Positions 1-8,487 are shown, counted from the first letter of the stretch. The stretch: 64,000 nucleotides of DNA from Cytophagaceae bacterium (GCA_027491195.1 JAIXWQ010000008.1:1-64000), one strand, 5' to 3'. The notes: generated by a model not told the origin, from the sequence alone. Translations and numbers: made by a program.

Positions 1-53
1 ATTAAGCCCAGCTGAAGCAAAGAGGCCTGCATACAATAACACCTTTCAAATTA

Positions 54-383
54 ATGATGCAGATATCTATAAATTTGATTAATTTTGTTACTACCTCAAT
101 TACCCGTATAAACATGTTTCTACGCTGGATGGTTAGAAAAGATGAGGCGGGAGTTGATTTTGGACTTTGGAATACCATAAAACCGTCCCAATTAGTTTGT
201 CCACTCGATGTTCACGCGATGCGCACGGCAGGACAATTAGGATTGATGAAGGAGGAGAAGGCTAACTGGAAAACGGCTTTGGCATTAACGAATACCTTAC
301 GCGAATTAGATCCAACTGACCCAGTAAAATATGATTTTGCCCTGTATGGCATGGGCATCGAAGAGAAAACACTATGGAAATAA
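54..383 (+). CDS. C-terminal part of a TIGR02757/DUF2400-family protein, possibly frame-broken
   Basis: From about residue 12 the product matches the C-terminal third of the Bacteroidota TIGR02757 (DUF2400) family as I remember it: an NMFLRWMVR motif, a VDFGLW segment, CPLDVHAMR and DPVKYDFALYGMG. The family has no known function and is usually about 250 residues, so more than half is missing. The frame is not open to the window edge: a TAA lies at 3-5. Another frame is open from base 2 to a TAA at 80-82 but does not read as the family's N-terminal half. It is either a truncated remnant, a frameshifted gene, or a fragment fused behind an unrelated gene end. The stop overlaps the next gene's start by 10 bases. 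Confidence 0.55.
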   Translation: MMQISINLINFVTTSITRINMFLRWMVRKDEAGVDFGLWNTIKPSQLVCPLDVHAMRTAGQLGLMKEEKANWKTALALTNTLRELDPTDPVKYDFALYGMGIEEKTLWK

Positions 384-1255
384 AAATTAGCAATTCAATC
401 GGGGATAATGCGGTCATCAATCTGCAAACGGGGGCTAGCTTAATCGAATTAAATTTGGCAGGCTTATCCCTCATTGATCTACCGGGAAGCAATAATCATC
501 CACTAGAAAGCAATCCATACCATCCATCTGCCCTCTTAACTCCATGGGTTAATCGAGTACGCAATGGCAATTATTCATTTAAAGGCAAAAACTACCAATT
601 ACCCATCAATGAGCCAGCATTAGGCAATGCCATTCATGGTCTATTAGCTAGAAAATCCTTTACTCTCGTTAAGCAATCAAGTTCATCAGTCACTTTAAAG
701 CACGAATACAAGGGAGAAGAACCTAATTACCCCTTCCCTTTTCAATTCCAATACACCTATACATTAACAGATTCAGGCGCTTTAGAAGTGACATTTGAAG
801 CAAAAAATACGGGCTCAGGCTCACTTCCATTCGCCTGTGGATGGCATCCCTATTTCAGCTTTCCTGATACGACGGTAGACGATTTAGAAATTAACTTTAA
901 ACCTATCAGCCGATTTTTGTCTGACTCCCAAATGATTCCATTAAAAGAGGAAAATCTGAACGGAAAACAACAATTTAAATTCAGTACGGATAAAATTGAT
1001 CACGTATTTCGTTTAGAACCAATGGAAATTCATCGCACCGAATTCATTGATACCAAACATCAAAAAAGGCTGATTTTAGAGCAATCTTCTATTTTATTTC
1101 CTTTCCTAGTGGTCTTCCAACCGGAAGGTTTTAGCTCTGTGGCCATTGAGCCCATGACAGCAAATACCGATGCCTTTAATACAGGCGACGGGCTAATTGA
1201 GCTTGCTCCTTCGGAGGCCTTTTCAGGACAGATCCGTTTATCCACAGGAAAATAG
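374..1255 (+). CDS. Aldose 1-epimerase family protein
   Basis: Predicted cytosolic mutarotase-type enzyme interconverting alpha and beta anomers of hexoses. The 293 residues fit the galactose-mutarotase superfamily. Visible family features are the PWVNR segment with Arg61, His88 in NAIHGLL, His158 in CGWHPYF (both candidate catalytic or substrate-binding histidines) and Glu259 in VAIEPMTANTDAFN, the likely general base. There is no signal peptide. The start codon lies inside the end of the preceding DUF2400 frame, which suggests translational coupling. The exact sugar cannot be told: it could be a galM-type mutarotase or a glucose-6-phosphate epimerase-like member. Confidence 0.88.
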   Translation: MEIKISNSIGDNAVINLQTGASLIELNLAGLSLIDLPGSNNHPLESNPYHPSALLTPWVNRVRNGNYSFKGKNYQLPINEPALGNAIHGLLARKSFTLVKQSSSSVTLKHEYKGEEPNYPFPFQFQYTYTLTDSGALEVTFEAKNTGSGSLPFACGWHPYFSFPDTTVDDLEINFKPISRFLSDSQMIPLKEENLNGKQQFKFSTDKIDHVFRLEPMEIHRTEFIDTKHQKRLILEQSSILFPFLVVFQPEGFSSVAIEPMTANTDAFNTGDGLIELAPSEAFSGQIRLSTGK

Positions 1256-1276
1256 ACCATTGAAACAGCTTTTTCG

Positions 1277-1284
1277 TACCTTTG
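1277..1284 (+). promoter_or_regulatory. Candidate -7 box of Bacteroidota type
   Basis: TACCTTTG matches the Bacteroidota -7 consensus TAnnTTTG. It ends only four bases before the ATG at 1289, so transcription would begin at or just inside the start codon, implying a leaderless mRNA. I do not see a TTTG -33 element at the expected spacing. Confidence 0.3.
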
Positions 1285-1288
1285 CTTC

Positions 1289-2179
1289 ATGAAGTTAATT
1301 ACCCTCGTCATTTTTTGCTTTCTATCCACTTTAAGTCCCATTTTGGGGGAGTCAAAGGCGGATTCTACAGCAAATAAATGGAAGCAAGTGATGACTTCAG
1401 GAATTAACCTAAATCAATCTAGTTTCAGCGATAACTGGAAAGGTGGAGGGACTAATACTTTGGCCATTGGTTGGTATTTAAATCATACCGCGAATGTATC
1501 CAATGAGTCTTGGCGTTTAAACTCTGACCTTAATTTGCAAGTTGGTTTTCTCCAAAACCGTACCCAAAGTCTTCGCAAAAACATCGACCGCATTGCCTAC
1601 GAATTTAAAGCGGGTTACCGAATTAGTCCTAAGTGGGATTTTTATGGCTCTACGAACTTCCAAACACAGTTCTTTAATGGCTATGAATATGGCAAGAAAA
1701 ACAAAGCTGGCGTTCCAGTCGATTCCTTGATTTCTAGCCTCTTTGCTCCTGCCTATTTGACCTCTTCCATGGGCCTCGAATACCATCCGGACAAATCCTT
1801 TTATACGCGAATCGGTATTGGTAGTTTGCGCCAAACCTTTGTTTTTGATCAAGAAATTTCCAGAGCCGGTTTGTATGGTTTGGAAAAGCCAGGTGACAAT
1901 ATTCGTAACCAATTTGTGTTCCAATACCTAGTGAACATTGACAAGGATGTTTGGGAAAATATCAATGTAAAAGCCCGTTATTCCGCCTTAATCGACTATT
2001 TTCGATTAACCTTATCGAACAGCATCGTGCATCGCTTAGATGCGAATGTCACTATGAAAGTGAACAAGTATGTGAGCACGAATCTCCAGATGGTGCTTTT
2101 CCGTGACTACGACCAAGATCCTAATTGGCAGTTTTCTCAAATCCTATCCATGGGACTCGTATACCGAATTGAGAAATAA
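1289..2179 (+). CDS. DUF3078 outer-membrane beta-barrel protein
   Basis: A signal peptide (MKLITLVIFCFLSTLSPILG) precedes a sequence typical of DUF3078: the SGINLNQSSFSDNWKGGG segment followed by alternating aromatic beta strands such as WRLNSDLNLQVGF and WDFYGSTNFQTQFF. The C-terminus ends with a strand (LSMGLVYRIEK). Members are Bacteroidota-specific presumed outer-membrane barrels with no assigned substrate. The stop codon abuts the stop codon of the convergent phosphatase gene with no bases between and no visible terminator. Confidence 0.85.
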   Translation: MKLITLVIFCFLSTLSPILGESKADSTANKWKQVMTSGINLNQSSFSDNWKGGGTNTLAIGWYLNHTANVSNESWRLNSDLNLQVGFLQNRTQSLRKNIDRIAYEFKAGYRISPKWDFYGSTNFQTQFFNGYEYGKKNKAGVPVDSLISSLFAPAYLTSSMGLEYHPDKSFYTRIGIGSLRQTFVFDQEISRAGLYGLEKPGDNIRNQFVFQYLVNIDKDVWENINVKARYSALIDYFRLTLSNSIVHRLDANVTMKVNKYVSTNLQMVLFRDYDQDPNWQFSQILSMGLVYRIEK

Positions 2180-3070
2180 CTATTTCTTGCGATTGAGATA
2201 GCGATCGTATAACATTTGGAGAATACCATCTTTTAAACCCAGGTCTGGCACCAAAATAGACCTACAGCCACCTAACTCCATCGCAGTCAGATAGATAGAA
2301 GCAGCTGGCACAATTACATCAGCCCGGTCCGTATTCAATCGCAACTTATTTACGCGATCCTCGAATGAAAAAGAACCTACATAGGCTGCCATTTCAAATA
2401 AGGTATCAAAAGTCATGGACTTCTCCTCGGCAGCTGGCTTCGATAGGTTAAATAATTTAGCAATGTTACCTCCGGTTCCAATGGCTTCCATTTCACCCGG
2501 AATCAGCTGTTTTTGAGTGGTAATCCAATTACGCATTTTTTCCCAATCACCCTCCTTTTCTGTTCCTTCCAAAAGACGAACAGAGCCGATTTTAAATGAT
2601 TTAGAGGCTAATTTTTCCCGGTTACGGTAGATATTCAATTCCGTACTACCCCCACCCACATCAATGTGCAAATAATTTTTCTCCGGATGCAGAGATTGAA
2701 CTACCACATCATTAATTAACTCTGCCTCTCTGCTACCATCAATCAACTGAATTTTCATATCCAAAATCTTATGGATACGCGTAATAATCTCCGCAGAATT
2801 AGAGGCCTCTCGCATCGCTGAGGTCGCACAAATGGCGTAATCCTTCACCTCATGCAGGTCCATCAATAATTTATAGGCATGTAATAATTTAAAAATACGC
2901 ACCTCAGATTCTGGTGAAATCAACCCATCGGAGAATACATCATGACCTAAACGCAAAGCGAAACGAACGTATTCAATTCGCTTAAAACTAATGACACCCT
3001 CGTTTTCTAGGACACTAGATATTTGAAGGCGGGCGGCATTAGAACCGATGTCGATGGCTGCAAATTTCAT
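2180..3070 (-). CDS. Ppx/GppA-family phosphatase (exopolyphosphatase or pppGpp phosphatase)
   Basis: ASKHA-fold phosphatase acting on polyphosphate or guanosine pentaphosphate. The N-terminal AIDIGSNAARL motif (residues 5-15) and the HIDVGGGSTEL motif (about 135-145) are the two phosphate-binding loops. Length 296 is the short Ppx/GppA form without the C-terminal HD-like domain of E. coli Ppx. The start overlaps the stop of the upstream HesB-like gene by four bases (ATGA-type overlap), so the two are probably one operon. Polyphosphatase versus pppGpp phosphatase cannot be decided from sequence. Confidence 0.87.
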   Translation of the reverse strand: MKFAAIDIGSNAARLQISSVLENEGVISFKRIEYVRFALRLGHDVFSDGLISPESEVRIFKLLHAYKLLMDLHEVKDYAICATSAMREASNSAEIITRIHKILDMKIQLIDGSREAELINDVVVQSLHPEKNYLHIDVGGGSTELNIYRNREKLASKSFKIGSVRLLEGTEKEGDWEKMRNWITTQKQLIPGEMEAIGTGGNIAKLFNLSKPAAEEKSMTFDTLFEMAAYVGSFSFEDRVNKLRLNTDRADVIVPAASIYLTAMELGGCRSILVPDLGLKDGILQMLYDRYLNRKK

Positions 3071-3348
3071 TTTTTCACGGGTTTATGGAGAAAAAAACCA
3101 TTGCCTTGGGCTTCATAAGAAATTTCCGTTCCCAGGACAAAAAGTAATTGTCTTCGATCAATAATGACCGGTATTTCCTCAATTAGGTATTCCTCGTCAT
3201 TTTCTGTTTTTGAATCAAAACCGAGTACATAAGTACCTCCGCAGGTTCCACCGCGCATTCCCACCCGCAAAAAGGGTTCCGGAAAGGCGATTAATCGCAA
3301 ATTATCTTTCGCGGTTTGTGTGAATTGAACGGGTTGATCTAATAACAT
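3067..3348 (-). CDS. Degenerate HesB/IscA-like A-type Fe-S carrier
   Basis: Ninety-three residues with the HesB/IscA fold: LRVGMRGGTCGG around Cys36, the VLGFD strand, then a DRRQLLFVLGTEISY segment. In canonical A-type carriers the C-terminus supplies two more ligands in a CxC motif. Here the chain ends GNGFFLHKPVKK, so only one of the three cysteines remains. It may deliver clusters with a different ligand set, or have a structural role. It is co-transcribed ahead of the Ppx/GppA gene. Confidence 0.8.
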   Translation of the reverse strand: MLLDQPVQFTQTAKDNLRLIAFPEPFLRVGMRGGTCGGTYVLGFDSKTENDEEYLIEEIPVIIDRRQLLFVLGTEISYEAQGNGFFLHKPVKK

Positions 3349-3412
3349 ATATTAACATGGATGTCGAAGTAAAATTAGCTAATTTTAGGCTCGAACGGTA
3401 AATAAAAAAGCA

Positions 3413-4978
3413 ATGACGTATAAAATACTTTGGGCAGACGATGAAATCGATTTATTGAAACCCTACATCTTGTTTTTAGAGAGCAAAGGTTATGAAGTAT
3501 TTACTGTGAATTCCGGATCTGATGCGCTAGAATTAGTCGAAACGCAGAAATTCGACATCTTATTTTTAGATGAAAATATGCCGGGTATGTCAGGATTAGA
3601 GGTCTTGCTGCACATTAAAAAAATCAGACCTAACCTTCCAGTGATTATGATTACCAAATCTGAGGAGGAGGAATTGATGGAAGATGCCATCGGTTCTAAA
3701 ATCGCTGATTACTTAATTAAACCCCTGAATCCGAATCAATTATTACTTTCCGTTAAACGTATTTTTGATAAAAAGAGACTCGAAGAAGGCAAAACGAATA
3801 TCACTTATCAGCAGGAGTTTTTAGCCTTGTCTATGCAGTACCAGGATCGTTTGAATGCCAAAGAGTGGTCAGACATTTACGAGAAATTAGTGTACTGGGA
3901 ACTCGAAATCGACACGACGGAAAACAAGTCGATGGCAGAAGTTTTGAATAATCAGAAAAATGAAGCGAATGCCCATTTTAGCAAGTTCATTGAGAAAAAC
4001 TACGAAGATTGGTTGCAAAAGCCCGATGCTGACACCCCCATCTTATCGCATCTAATGATGCGCAAACATGTTTTTCCTAAACTAAACGACAAAAGCCCAC
4101 TCTATTTTATCCTCATAGACAACTTACGTTTTGACCAATGGAAAACCCTGGATAAATACATTCAGGAATACTTCCAATTAGAGTCTGAAAACAAGTATTA
4201 TTCCATCTTACCCACTACAACGGCCTATGCTAGAAATTCCATCTTTGCAGGTATGATGCCTTCCGAAATCGCGAAAAACTACCCAGACAAATGGGTGTAT
4301 GACGTAGGGGATTCAGAGGACGAAGAAGGGTTTAACAAGCAGGAAGAATTTTACTTACAAGAGCAATTAAAACGACTTAAAATCAACGCAAAAAGCTCTT
4401 ACCATAAAATTGTACACCAATACCAAGGCAAACAATTAGTGGATAATTTCAACAAATTAGCCACCAATGATTTGAATGTCATCGTCTATAATTTCGTGGA
4501 TATGCTTTCGCATGCCAGAACAGATATGGCCATGATTAAGGAATTAGCTCCCGACGAATCTGCTTATAGAAGTTTGACCGCTAGCTGGTTCCAACACTCC
4601 CCTCTTTTTGATTTATTGAAAAAGATCGCAGAGAAAAAAGGACGAGTCATCATCACTACGGACCATGGAATGATACGCGTTCAAAACCCCATTAAAATTG
4701 TAGGAGATCGCAATACCAATACGAATTTGCGCTACAAACAGGGAAAGAATTTGAATTGGGATACGGCGAATAAAATGATGGTTTGCCGGAAGCCTGAGAA
4801 CATCTTCTTGCCTAAACCGAATGTTTCTACGACCTATGTTTTTGCTAAAGAGGATAATCTGTTTGCCTACCCAAACAATTATAATCAATATGTAAATCAC
4901 TACCGAAACACCTTCCAACACGGAGGAATTTCACTAGAGGAATGTATCATTCCAGTGGTTTACTATACAGGAAAGTAA
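3413..4978 (+). CDS. porX: T9SS response regulator PorX (REC-PglZ)
   Basis: An N-terminal receiver domain (about 1-120) has acidic residues D9, D10 and phosphoacceptor D53 in LFLDENMPG, and the ITK switch-region motif. It is followed by a helical linker and a PglZ-type alkaline-phosphatase-superfamily domain (about 210-521), visible as LIDNLRFDQW, PTTTAYARNSIFAGMMP, a VDMLSHA segment, TTDHGM and the C-terminal FQHGGISLEECIIPVV. This architecture and length (521) are those of PorX, which with the kinase PorY controls type IX secretion in Porphyromonas gingivalis. No PorY partner is adjacent, as is usual. The stop abuts that of convergent ftsE. Confidence 0.93.
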   Translation: MTYKILWADDEIDLLKPYILFLESKGYEVFTVNSGSDALELVETQKFDILFLDENMPGMSGLEVLLHIKKIRPNLPVIMITKSEEEELMEDAIGSKIADYLIKPLNPNQLLLSVKRIFDKKRLEEGKTNITYQQEFLALSMQYQDRLNAKEWSDIYEKLVYWELEIDTTENKSMAEVLNNQKNEANAHFSKFIEKNYEDWLQKPDADTPILSHLMMRKHVFPKLNDKSPLYFILIDNLRFDQWKTLDKYIQEYFQLESENKYYSILPTTTAYARNSIFAGMMPSEIAKNYPDKWVYDVGDSEDEEGFNKQEEFYLQEQLKRLKINAKSSYHKIVHQYQGKQLVDNFNKLATNDLNVIVYNFVDMLSHARTDMAMIKELAPDESAYRSLTASWFQHSPLFDLLKKIAEKKGRVIITTDHGMIRVQNPIKIVGDRNTNTNLRYKQGKNLNWDTANKMMVCRKPENIFLPKPNVSTTYVFAKEDNLFAYPNNYNQYVNHYRNTFQHGGISLEECIIPVVYYTGK

Positions 4979-5650
4979 TTAAAGGCTGGAAACAGGGAAG
5001 ATTTTACCCCCTTCGCACTTGAGAATTTGGCCAGGAACCTTGGTCATCGTGTTGTAATCGTGACTAGCCATAATGATGGCCATTCCGCTTTGATTCAACT
5101 CCTTGAACAATTGCATAATTTCTAACGAAACTTCCGGATCTAAGTGACCCGTAGGCTCATCAGCTAACAATAATACCGGGTTATTCAAGATCGCACGTGC
5201 AATACAAATACGTTGCTGTTCTCCCCCAGATAAACGGTGAATACGCTTTGAAATAGCAGAACTCATACCCACCCGAGCTAAAACCTCTTCAATCTTAAAG
5301 CGAATCTCCTCTTTATTCGTGTGACCAGTGGCCTCTAGAACAAAAGAAAGATTCTTCTCCACATTGCGGTCTGTCAGTAATTGAAAGTCTTGGAATACAA
5401 AACCCAATTTACGACGTAAGTAAGGCACTTCAGAACGCTTGATGGTATTCAATGAATAACCTGCCACCGAAGCAGTACCCGACTGAATACCTAATTCAGC
5501 GATAATGCTACGGAAGAAGGTACTTTTACCACTCCCCGTCTTACCGATTAAATAATAAAAATCTCCTTCATTAATCGTTAAATTAATGTCTTCCAGTGTG
5601 TTAACACCTTCCTGTGAAATTGTTACTTGTTCAAAAGATAAAACAGACAT
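4979..5650 (-). CDS. ftsE: FtsE-like cell-division ABC ATPase
   Basis: A complete ABC nucleotide-binding protein of 223 residues: Walker A GKTGSGKST (36-44), Q-loop FQDF, signature LSGGEQQR (140-147), Walker B LLLADEP (160-166) and switch His in MASHD. The EVPYLRRKLGFVFQDFQLL segment is characteristic of FtsE, which with FtsX regulates peptidoglycan hydrolases at the septum. No ftsX is adjacent; the two genes are often apart in Bacteroidota. Other MacB/LolD-type ATPases are the alternative. Confidence 0.83.
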   Translation of the reverse strand: MSVLSFEQVTISQEGVNTLEDINLTINEGDFYYLIGKTGSGKSTFFRSIIAELGIQSGTASVAGYSLNTIKRSEVPYLRRKLGFVFQDFQLLTDRNVEKNLSFVLEATGHTNKEEIRFKIEEVLARVGMSSAISKRIHRLSGGEQQRICIARAILNNPVLLLADEPTGHLDPEVSLEIMQLFKELNQSGMAIIMASHDYNTMTKVPGQILKCEGGKIFPVSSL

Positions 5651-5667
5651 AGAAATGGCTTTTTTAA

Positions 5668-6324
5668 TTAGGAGTTTGCTTTCGCGTGATCCGCTAAAAA
5701 TTGAGCTAATCCGTTATCTGTCAACGGATGCTTTAATAAAGCTAACATCGCAGACAAAGGACCTGTCATCACATCAGCTGCTGCTTCAGCGCATTTGATA
5801 ATGTGCATGGGGTGACGAACAGAGGCCGCTAAGATTTGGGTATCAAACTCGTAATTGTCATAGATTAAACGAATTTGCTCAATCAATTCAATTCCGTCGA
5901 ATGAAATGTCATCTAAACGACCGATGAAAGGGGAAACATACGTTGCACCTGCTTTAGCCGCAAGCAAAGCTTGACCAGCTGAAAATACCAAGGTGCAATT
6001 CGTTTTAATCCCTCTTTCTGAAAAATATTTCAAGGCCTTAATACCGTCCTTGATCATAGGAATCTTAACTACGATTTTATCGTCCAGCTCCGCTAATTCT
6101 TCGCCTTCGCGAATCATTCCTTCATAATCAGTCGCAATTACCTCCGCAGAAACATCGCCATCCACGATATCACAAATTGCTTTGTAATGACGTAAAACAT
6201 TGTCCTTTCCGGTGATTCCTTCTTTAGCCATTAAGGATGGGTTAGTCGTAACGCCGTCCAAAACACCTAAATCTTGTGCTTCCTTGATTTGAGCTAAATT
6301 AGCTGTGTCGATAAAAAATTTCAT
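5668..6324 (-). CDS. fsa: Fructose-6-phosphate aldolase / small transaldolase
   Basis: The short single-domain transaldolase type (218 residues) of the TalC/FSA group. [10 protein letters not shown] at the start, DGVTTNPSL, the Schiff-base lysine K87 in IVVKIPM, and SPFIGRLDD are diagnostic. The enzyme either transfers dihydroxyacetone units (transaldolase, pentose phosphate pathway) or cleaves fructose 6-phosphate; residues that separate the two activities were not checked. It lies directly downstream of the SRP RNA gene on the same strand, separated by the RNA's U-tract. Confidence 0.9.
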   Translation of the reverse strand: MKFFIDTANLAQIKEAQDLGVLDGVTTNPSLMAKEGITGKDNVLRHYKAICDIVDGDVSAEVIATDYEGMIREGEELAELDDKIVVKIPMIKDGIKALKYFSERGIKTNCTLVFSAGQALLAAKAGATYVSPFIGRLDDISFDGIELIEQIRLIYDNYEFDTQILAASVRHPMHIIKCAEAAADVMTGPLSAMLALLKHPLTDNGLAQFLADHAKANS

Positions 6325-6342
6325 AGGTCAGATTTTTATAAC

Positions 6343-6432
6343 AAAAAAATGGCAAATTCACCGCTACGACCGACCTACCCTTGCTTCGATCAAGACCTGG
6401 GGGATTCAGCGGGAGCTGGTAATTTGCCGTCA
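6343..6432 (-). ncRNA. ffs: Small bacterial signal recognition particle RNA (4.5S-like)
   Basis: Read on the minus strand, an approximately 80-nt RNA starts with GGCAAATT (6428-6421) and ends with AATTTGCC (to 6351), forming the terminal helix. CCGCT/AGCGG and CCCCC/GGG pairs continue the rod. The apex CCCAGGTCTTGATCGAAGCA carries the SRP helix-8 pattern CAGG opposite AGCA that binds Ffh. A run of seven T follows immediately (6349-6343) as terminator. The apical loop is not the usual GGAA tetraloop. SRP identity rests on these motifs, the fold and the dedicated promoter; a covariance-model search would settle it. Confidence 0.75.
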
Positions 6433-6463
6433 CAAAGATGACAAAAAAGCAGCTTTTTTCAAA
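6433..6463 (-). promoter_or_regulatory. Promoter of the SRP RNA gene
   Basis: On the minus strand TTTG (6463-6460) and CATCTTTG (6440-6433) are separated by exactly 19 bases. This fits the Bacteroidota sigma-A promoter TTTG-N19-TAnnTTTG with one mismatch. Transcription would begin a few bases later at the GGCAAATT end of the SRP RNA. Confidence 0.6.
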
Positions 6464-6504
6464 ATATATATCGTTTTTTTGGAATCGGCACTTAACTTTA
6501 AACA

Positions 6505-7209
6505 ATGAAAAAATCGATTCTATTTTTGAGCCTGGTATTTATGTGGGCATGTTCCACTTCAGGTGAGGCCTGGTTAGAGGAAGCGAAGACGCGCTTTGGC
6601 AAAGGAGAAAGTGTTTCAGCGAAAGAAGCGTTGGAAAAAGCCCTGGAGAAAAACCCTGGTTTAGCAGAGGCCTATAATTTAAGAGGGGTCATATTGTTTC
6701 AAGAAAAAAACTATCCGGAAGCAGAAGCCGCTTACCGAAAAGCGATTGAATTAAAACCGTCCTTATATACCGCACAATTGAATTTAGGGGCCGTATTGAT
6801 GGAACAAGGCGTTTGGGATAAATCACTAGCCCCCACGAACCGAGCTATCGCAGCACAACCTGATTCAGCAGCTGGATATCTCCAAAGAGGCATCATTCAA
6901 GCTGCCCTAGCTAAACCCGCTGAGGCAAAAATGGATTTCACTGAGGCCATTAAACGATCACCAAAAGAAATCAACGCCTATTATAACCGCGGAAATATTT
7001 TATATCAAGAGGAAAACTATCCGGCAGCGATAGCTGATTTTGCCAAGGCAGCTGAGATTAATCCAAATTTTGGCAAGGCCTATTATGCTTTAGGCTTATC
7101 CTACATCAAATCGGATCAAAACGATAAAGCCTGTCTTGCTTTCCAGCAGGCCCAAAAACTAAACTACCCAGGCGCTGCCGAGGCAGTTAAAAACCTATGC
7201 AATCGATGA
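6505..7209 (+). CDS. TPR-repeat lipoprotein
   Basis: A lipoprotein signal (MKKSILFLSLVFMWAC, Cys16 as lipidated residue) is followed by about six tetratricopeptide units between residues 25 and 234, with repeats such as AEAYNLRGVILFQEKNYPEAEAAYRKAIEL and INAYYNRGNILYQEENYPAAIADFAKA. TPR lipoproteins act as protein-binding scaffolds at the periplasmic or outer-membrane side; no specific partner can be named. The stop TGA overlaps the ATG of the following TMEM220 gene. Confidence 0.85.
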   Translation: MKKSILFLSLVFMWACSTSGEAWLEEAKTRFGKGESVSAKEALEKALEKNPGLAEAYNLRGVILFQEKNYPEAEAAYRKAIELKPSLYTAQLNLGAVLMEQGVWDKSLAPTNRAIAAQPDSAAGYLQRGIIQAALAKPAEAKMDFTEAIKRSPKEINAYYNRGNILYQEENYPAAIADFAKAAEINPNFGKAYYALGLSYIKSDQNDKACLAFQQAQKLNYPGAAEAVKNLCNR

Positions 7210-7565
7210 TCAGAAACGCCCAATTTATCTTAGGTGGAATTTTCGGCCTAGCCTTTACCTTATTCACCTATTGGCAATTGAATGACCCAGATCCAGTACT
7301 CTGGGTACCCGTCTATGCCACAGCTGTTTATACGTCTATTCAAGCGATGAGAGGAAAGACTAATCCGGAACTTTTGCTTGTCTTATTTTGCCTCTCCTTT
7401 TTTGCAGGATTACAATTATGGATGGAAATGACCGCCTGGGAAGGATTTTTAACAGACGGATTAAGCATGAAAACACATAACCAAGAATTAGCGAGAGAGG
7501 CCGTGGGTCTATGGATTGCATCGGGATCTTTAGCGCTTTTTTACGGTTTACACAAAATGAAATAA
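7206..7565 (+). CDS. TMEM220-family small membrane protein
   Basis: About 119 residues with four hydrophobic segments and the family pattern YWQLNDPDPVLWVPVY near the N-terminus, which I recognise from transmembrane 220 family proteins. Function is unknown. I prefer the ATG at 7206, which forms an ATGA overlap with the upstream stop; an ATG at 7197 would add three residues. It is followed one base later by a sugar isomerase-like gene, so 6505-8487 looks like one operon ending at a clear terminator. Confidence 0.75.
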   Translation: MIRNAQFILGGIFGLAFTLFTYWQLNDPDPVLWVPVYATAVYTSIQAMRGKTNPELLLVLFCLSFFAGLQLWMEMTAWEGFLTDGLSMKTHNQELAREAVGLWIASGSLALFYGLHKMK

Positions 7566-7566
7566 G

Positions 7567-8487
7567 ATGTTAGACTTAGGTTTTGTCTCAGCCATTTTGC
7601 CTAATAAAAGCCTTTTTGAGGTTTTGGATTATGCACATCAACAGCATTTTGCCTGCGTAGAGGTTATGTGCTGGCCATCTTCCTCTAGCGATGCGCGTCG
7701 CTATGCGGGCGTTTCGCACATCGCGGTGGATCAATTATCAGCTACAGAATTACTTGAGCTGAAAGCTCAATTAGAAATTCATCCAGTAAAGGTCTCAGCA
7801 CTAGGGTATTATCCGAACCCATTGGATCCTGATGAGACTCAGGCGGCTTTTTACCGAGAGCATATCAAGGAGCTTATAAAAGCGGCGGCGGTTTTAGGTA
7901 TTGAACGTGTAAATACCTTCGTAGGACGAGATTACACAAAGAATGTGGCCTATAATGTGGGACGATTTACAGAGGTTTGGCCGGAGATTATCGCCTTAGC
8001 TGATTCTTTACAGATTAAAATAGGCATTGAGAACTGTCCTATGTTTTTTACGGATGACGAGTGGCCGGGTGGAAAGAATTTAATGACTACTCCTAAAGTC
8101 TGGGATGAGTTGTTTACGATTATTCCATCGGCGAATTTTGGCCTAAATTATGATCCATCTCATATGGTGTTCCAAATGATGGACTATACCTACCCTATCT
8201 ATCATTATGCTGATCGGATCCACCATGTGCACTTGAAGGATGTGAAAGTATATCCAGAGAAATTAAATCGCGTGGGCATTTTAGCGAATCCATTAGAATA
8301 CCATTCGCCTAAAATACCAGGTTTGGGAGATATTCATTGGGGAAAATTCATTTCTGCCTTAAATGATGTGCGCTATAGAGGTCCTATCGTCATTGAGGTC
8401 GAAGATAAGGCCTACGAAGGTTCTGAGGAGGATATTGATAAAGCAATTCGAAGCGCTCGAAATCACATTCAACAATTTTTACCCTAA
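7567..8487 (+). CDS. Sugar phosphate isomerase/epimerase (xylose isomerase-like TIM barrel)
   Basis: A 306-residue cytosolic AP-endonuclease-2/xylose-isomerase-like TIM barrel. Metal-binding patterns are visible: IGIENCPMF (Glu), NYDPSHM (Asp, His), HHVHLKD (His, Asp) and IVIEVED near the C-terminus (Glu). Members isomerise or epimerise sugars and 3-keto sugars, but family membership does not give the substrate. It sits between a TMEM220 gene and a hairpin terminator. Confidence 0.85.
   Translation: MLDLGFVSAILPNKSLFEVLDYAHQQHFACVEVMCWPSSSSDARRYAGVSHIAVDQLSATELLELKAQLEIHPVKVSALGYYPNPLDPDETQAAFYREHIKELIKAAAVLGIERVNTFVGRDYTKNVAYNVGRFTEVWPEIIALADSLQIKIGIENCPMFFTDDEWPGGKNLMTTPKVWDELFTIIPSANFGLNYDPSHMVFQMMDYTYPIYHYADRIHHVHLKDVKVYPEKLNRVGILANPLEYHSPKIPGLGDIHWGKFISALNDVRYRGPIVIEVEDKAYEGSEEDIDKAIRSARNHIQQFLP

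Noticed and set aside
7567-8487. Endonuclease IV (DNA repair)
   Set aside because: The AP-endonuclease-2 fold is shared with sugar isomerases; the sequence lacks the full set of nine metal ligands as arranged in Nfo and resembles isomerase/epimerase members.
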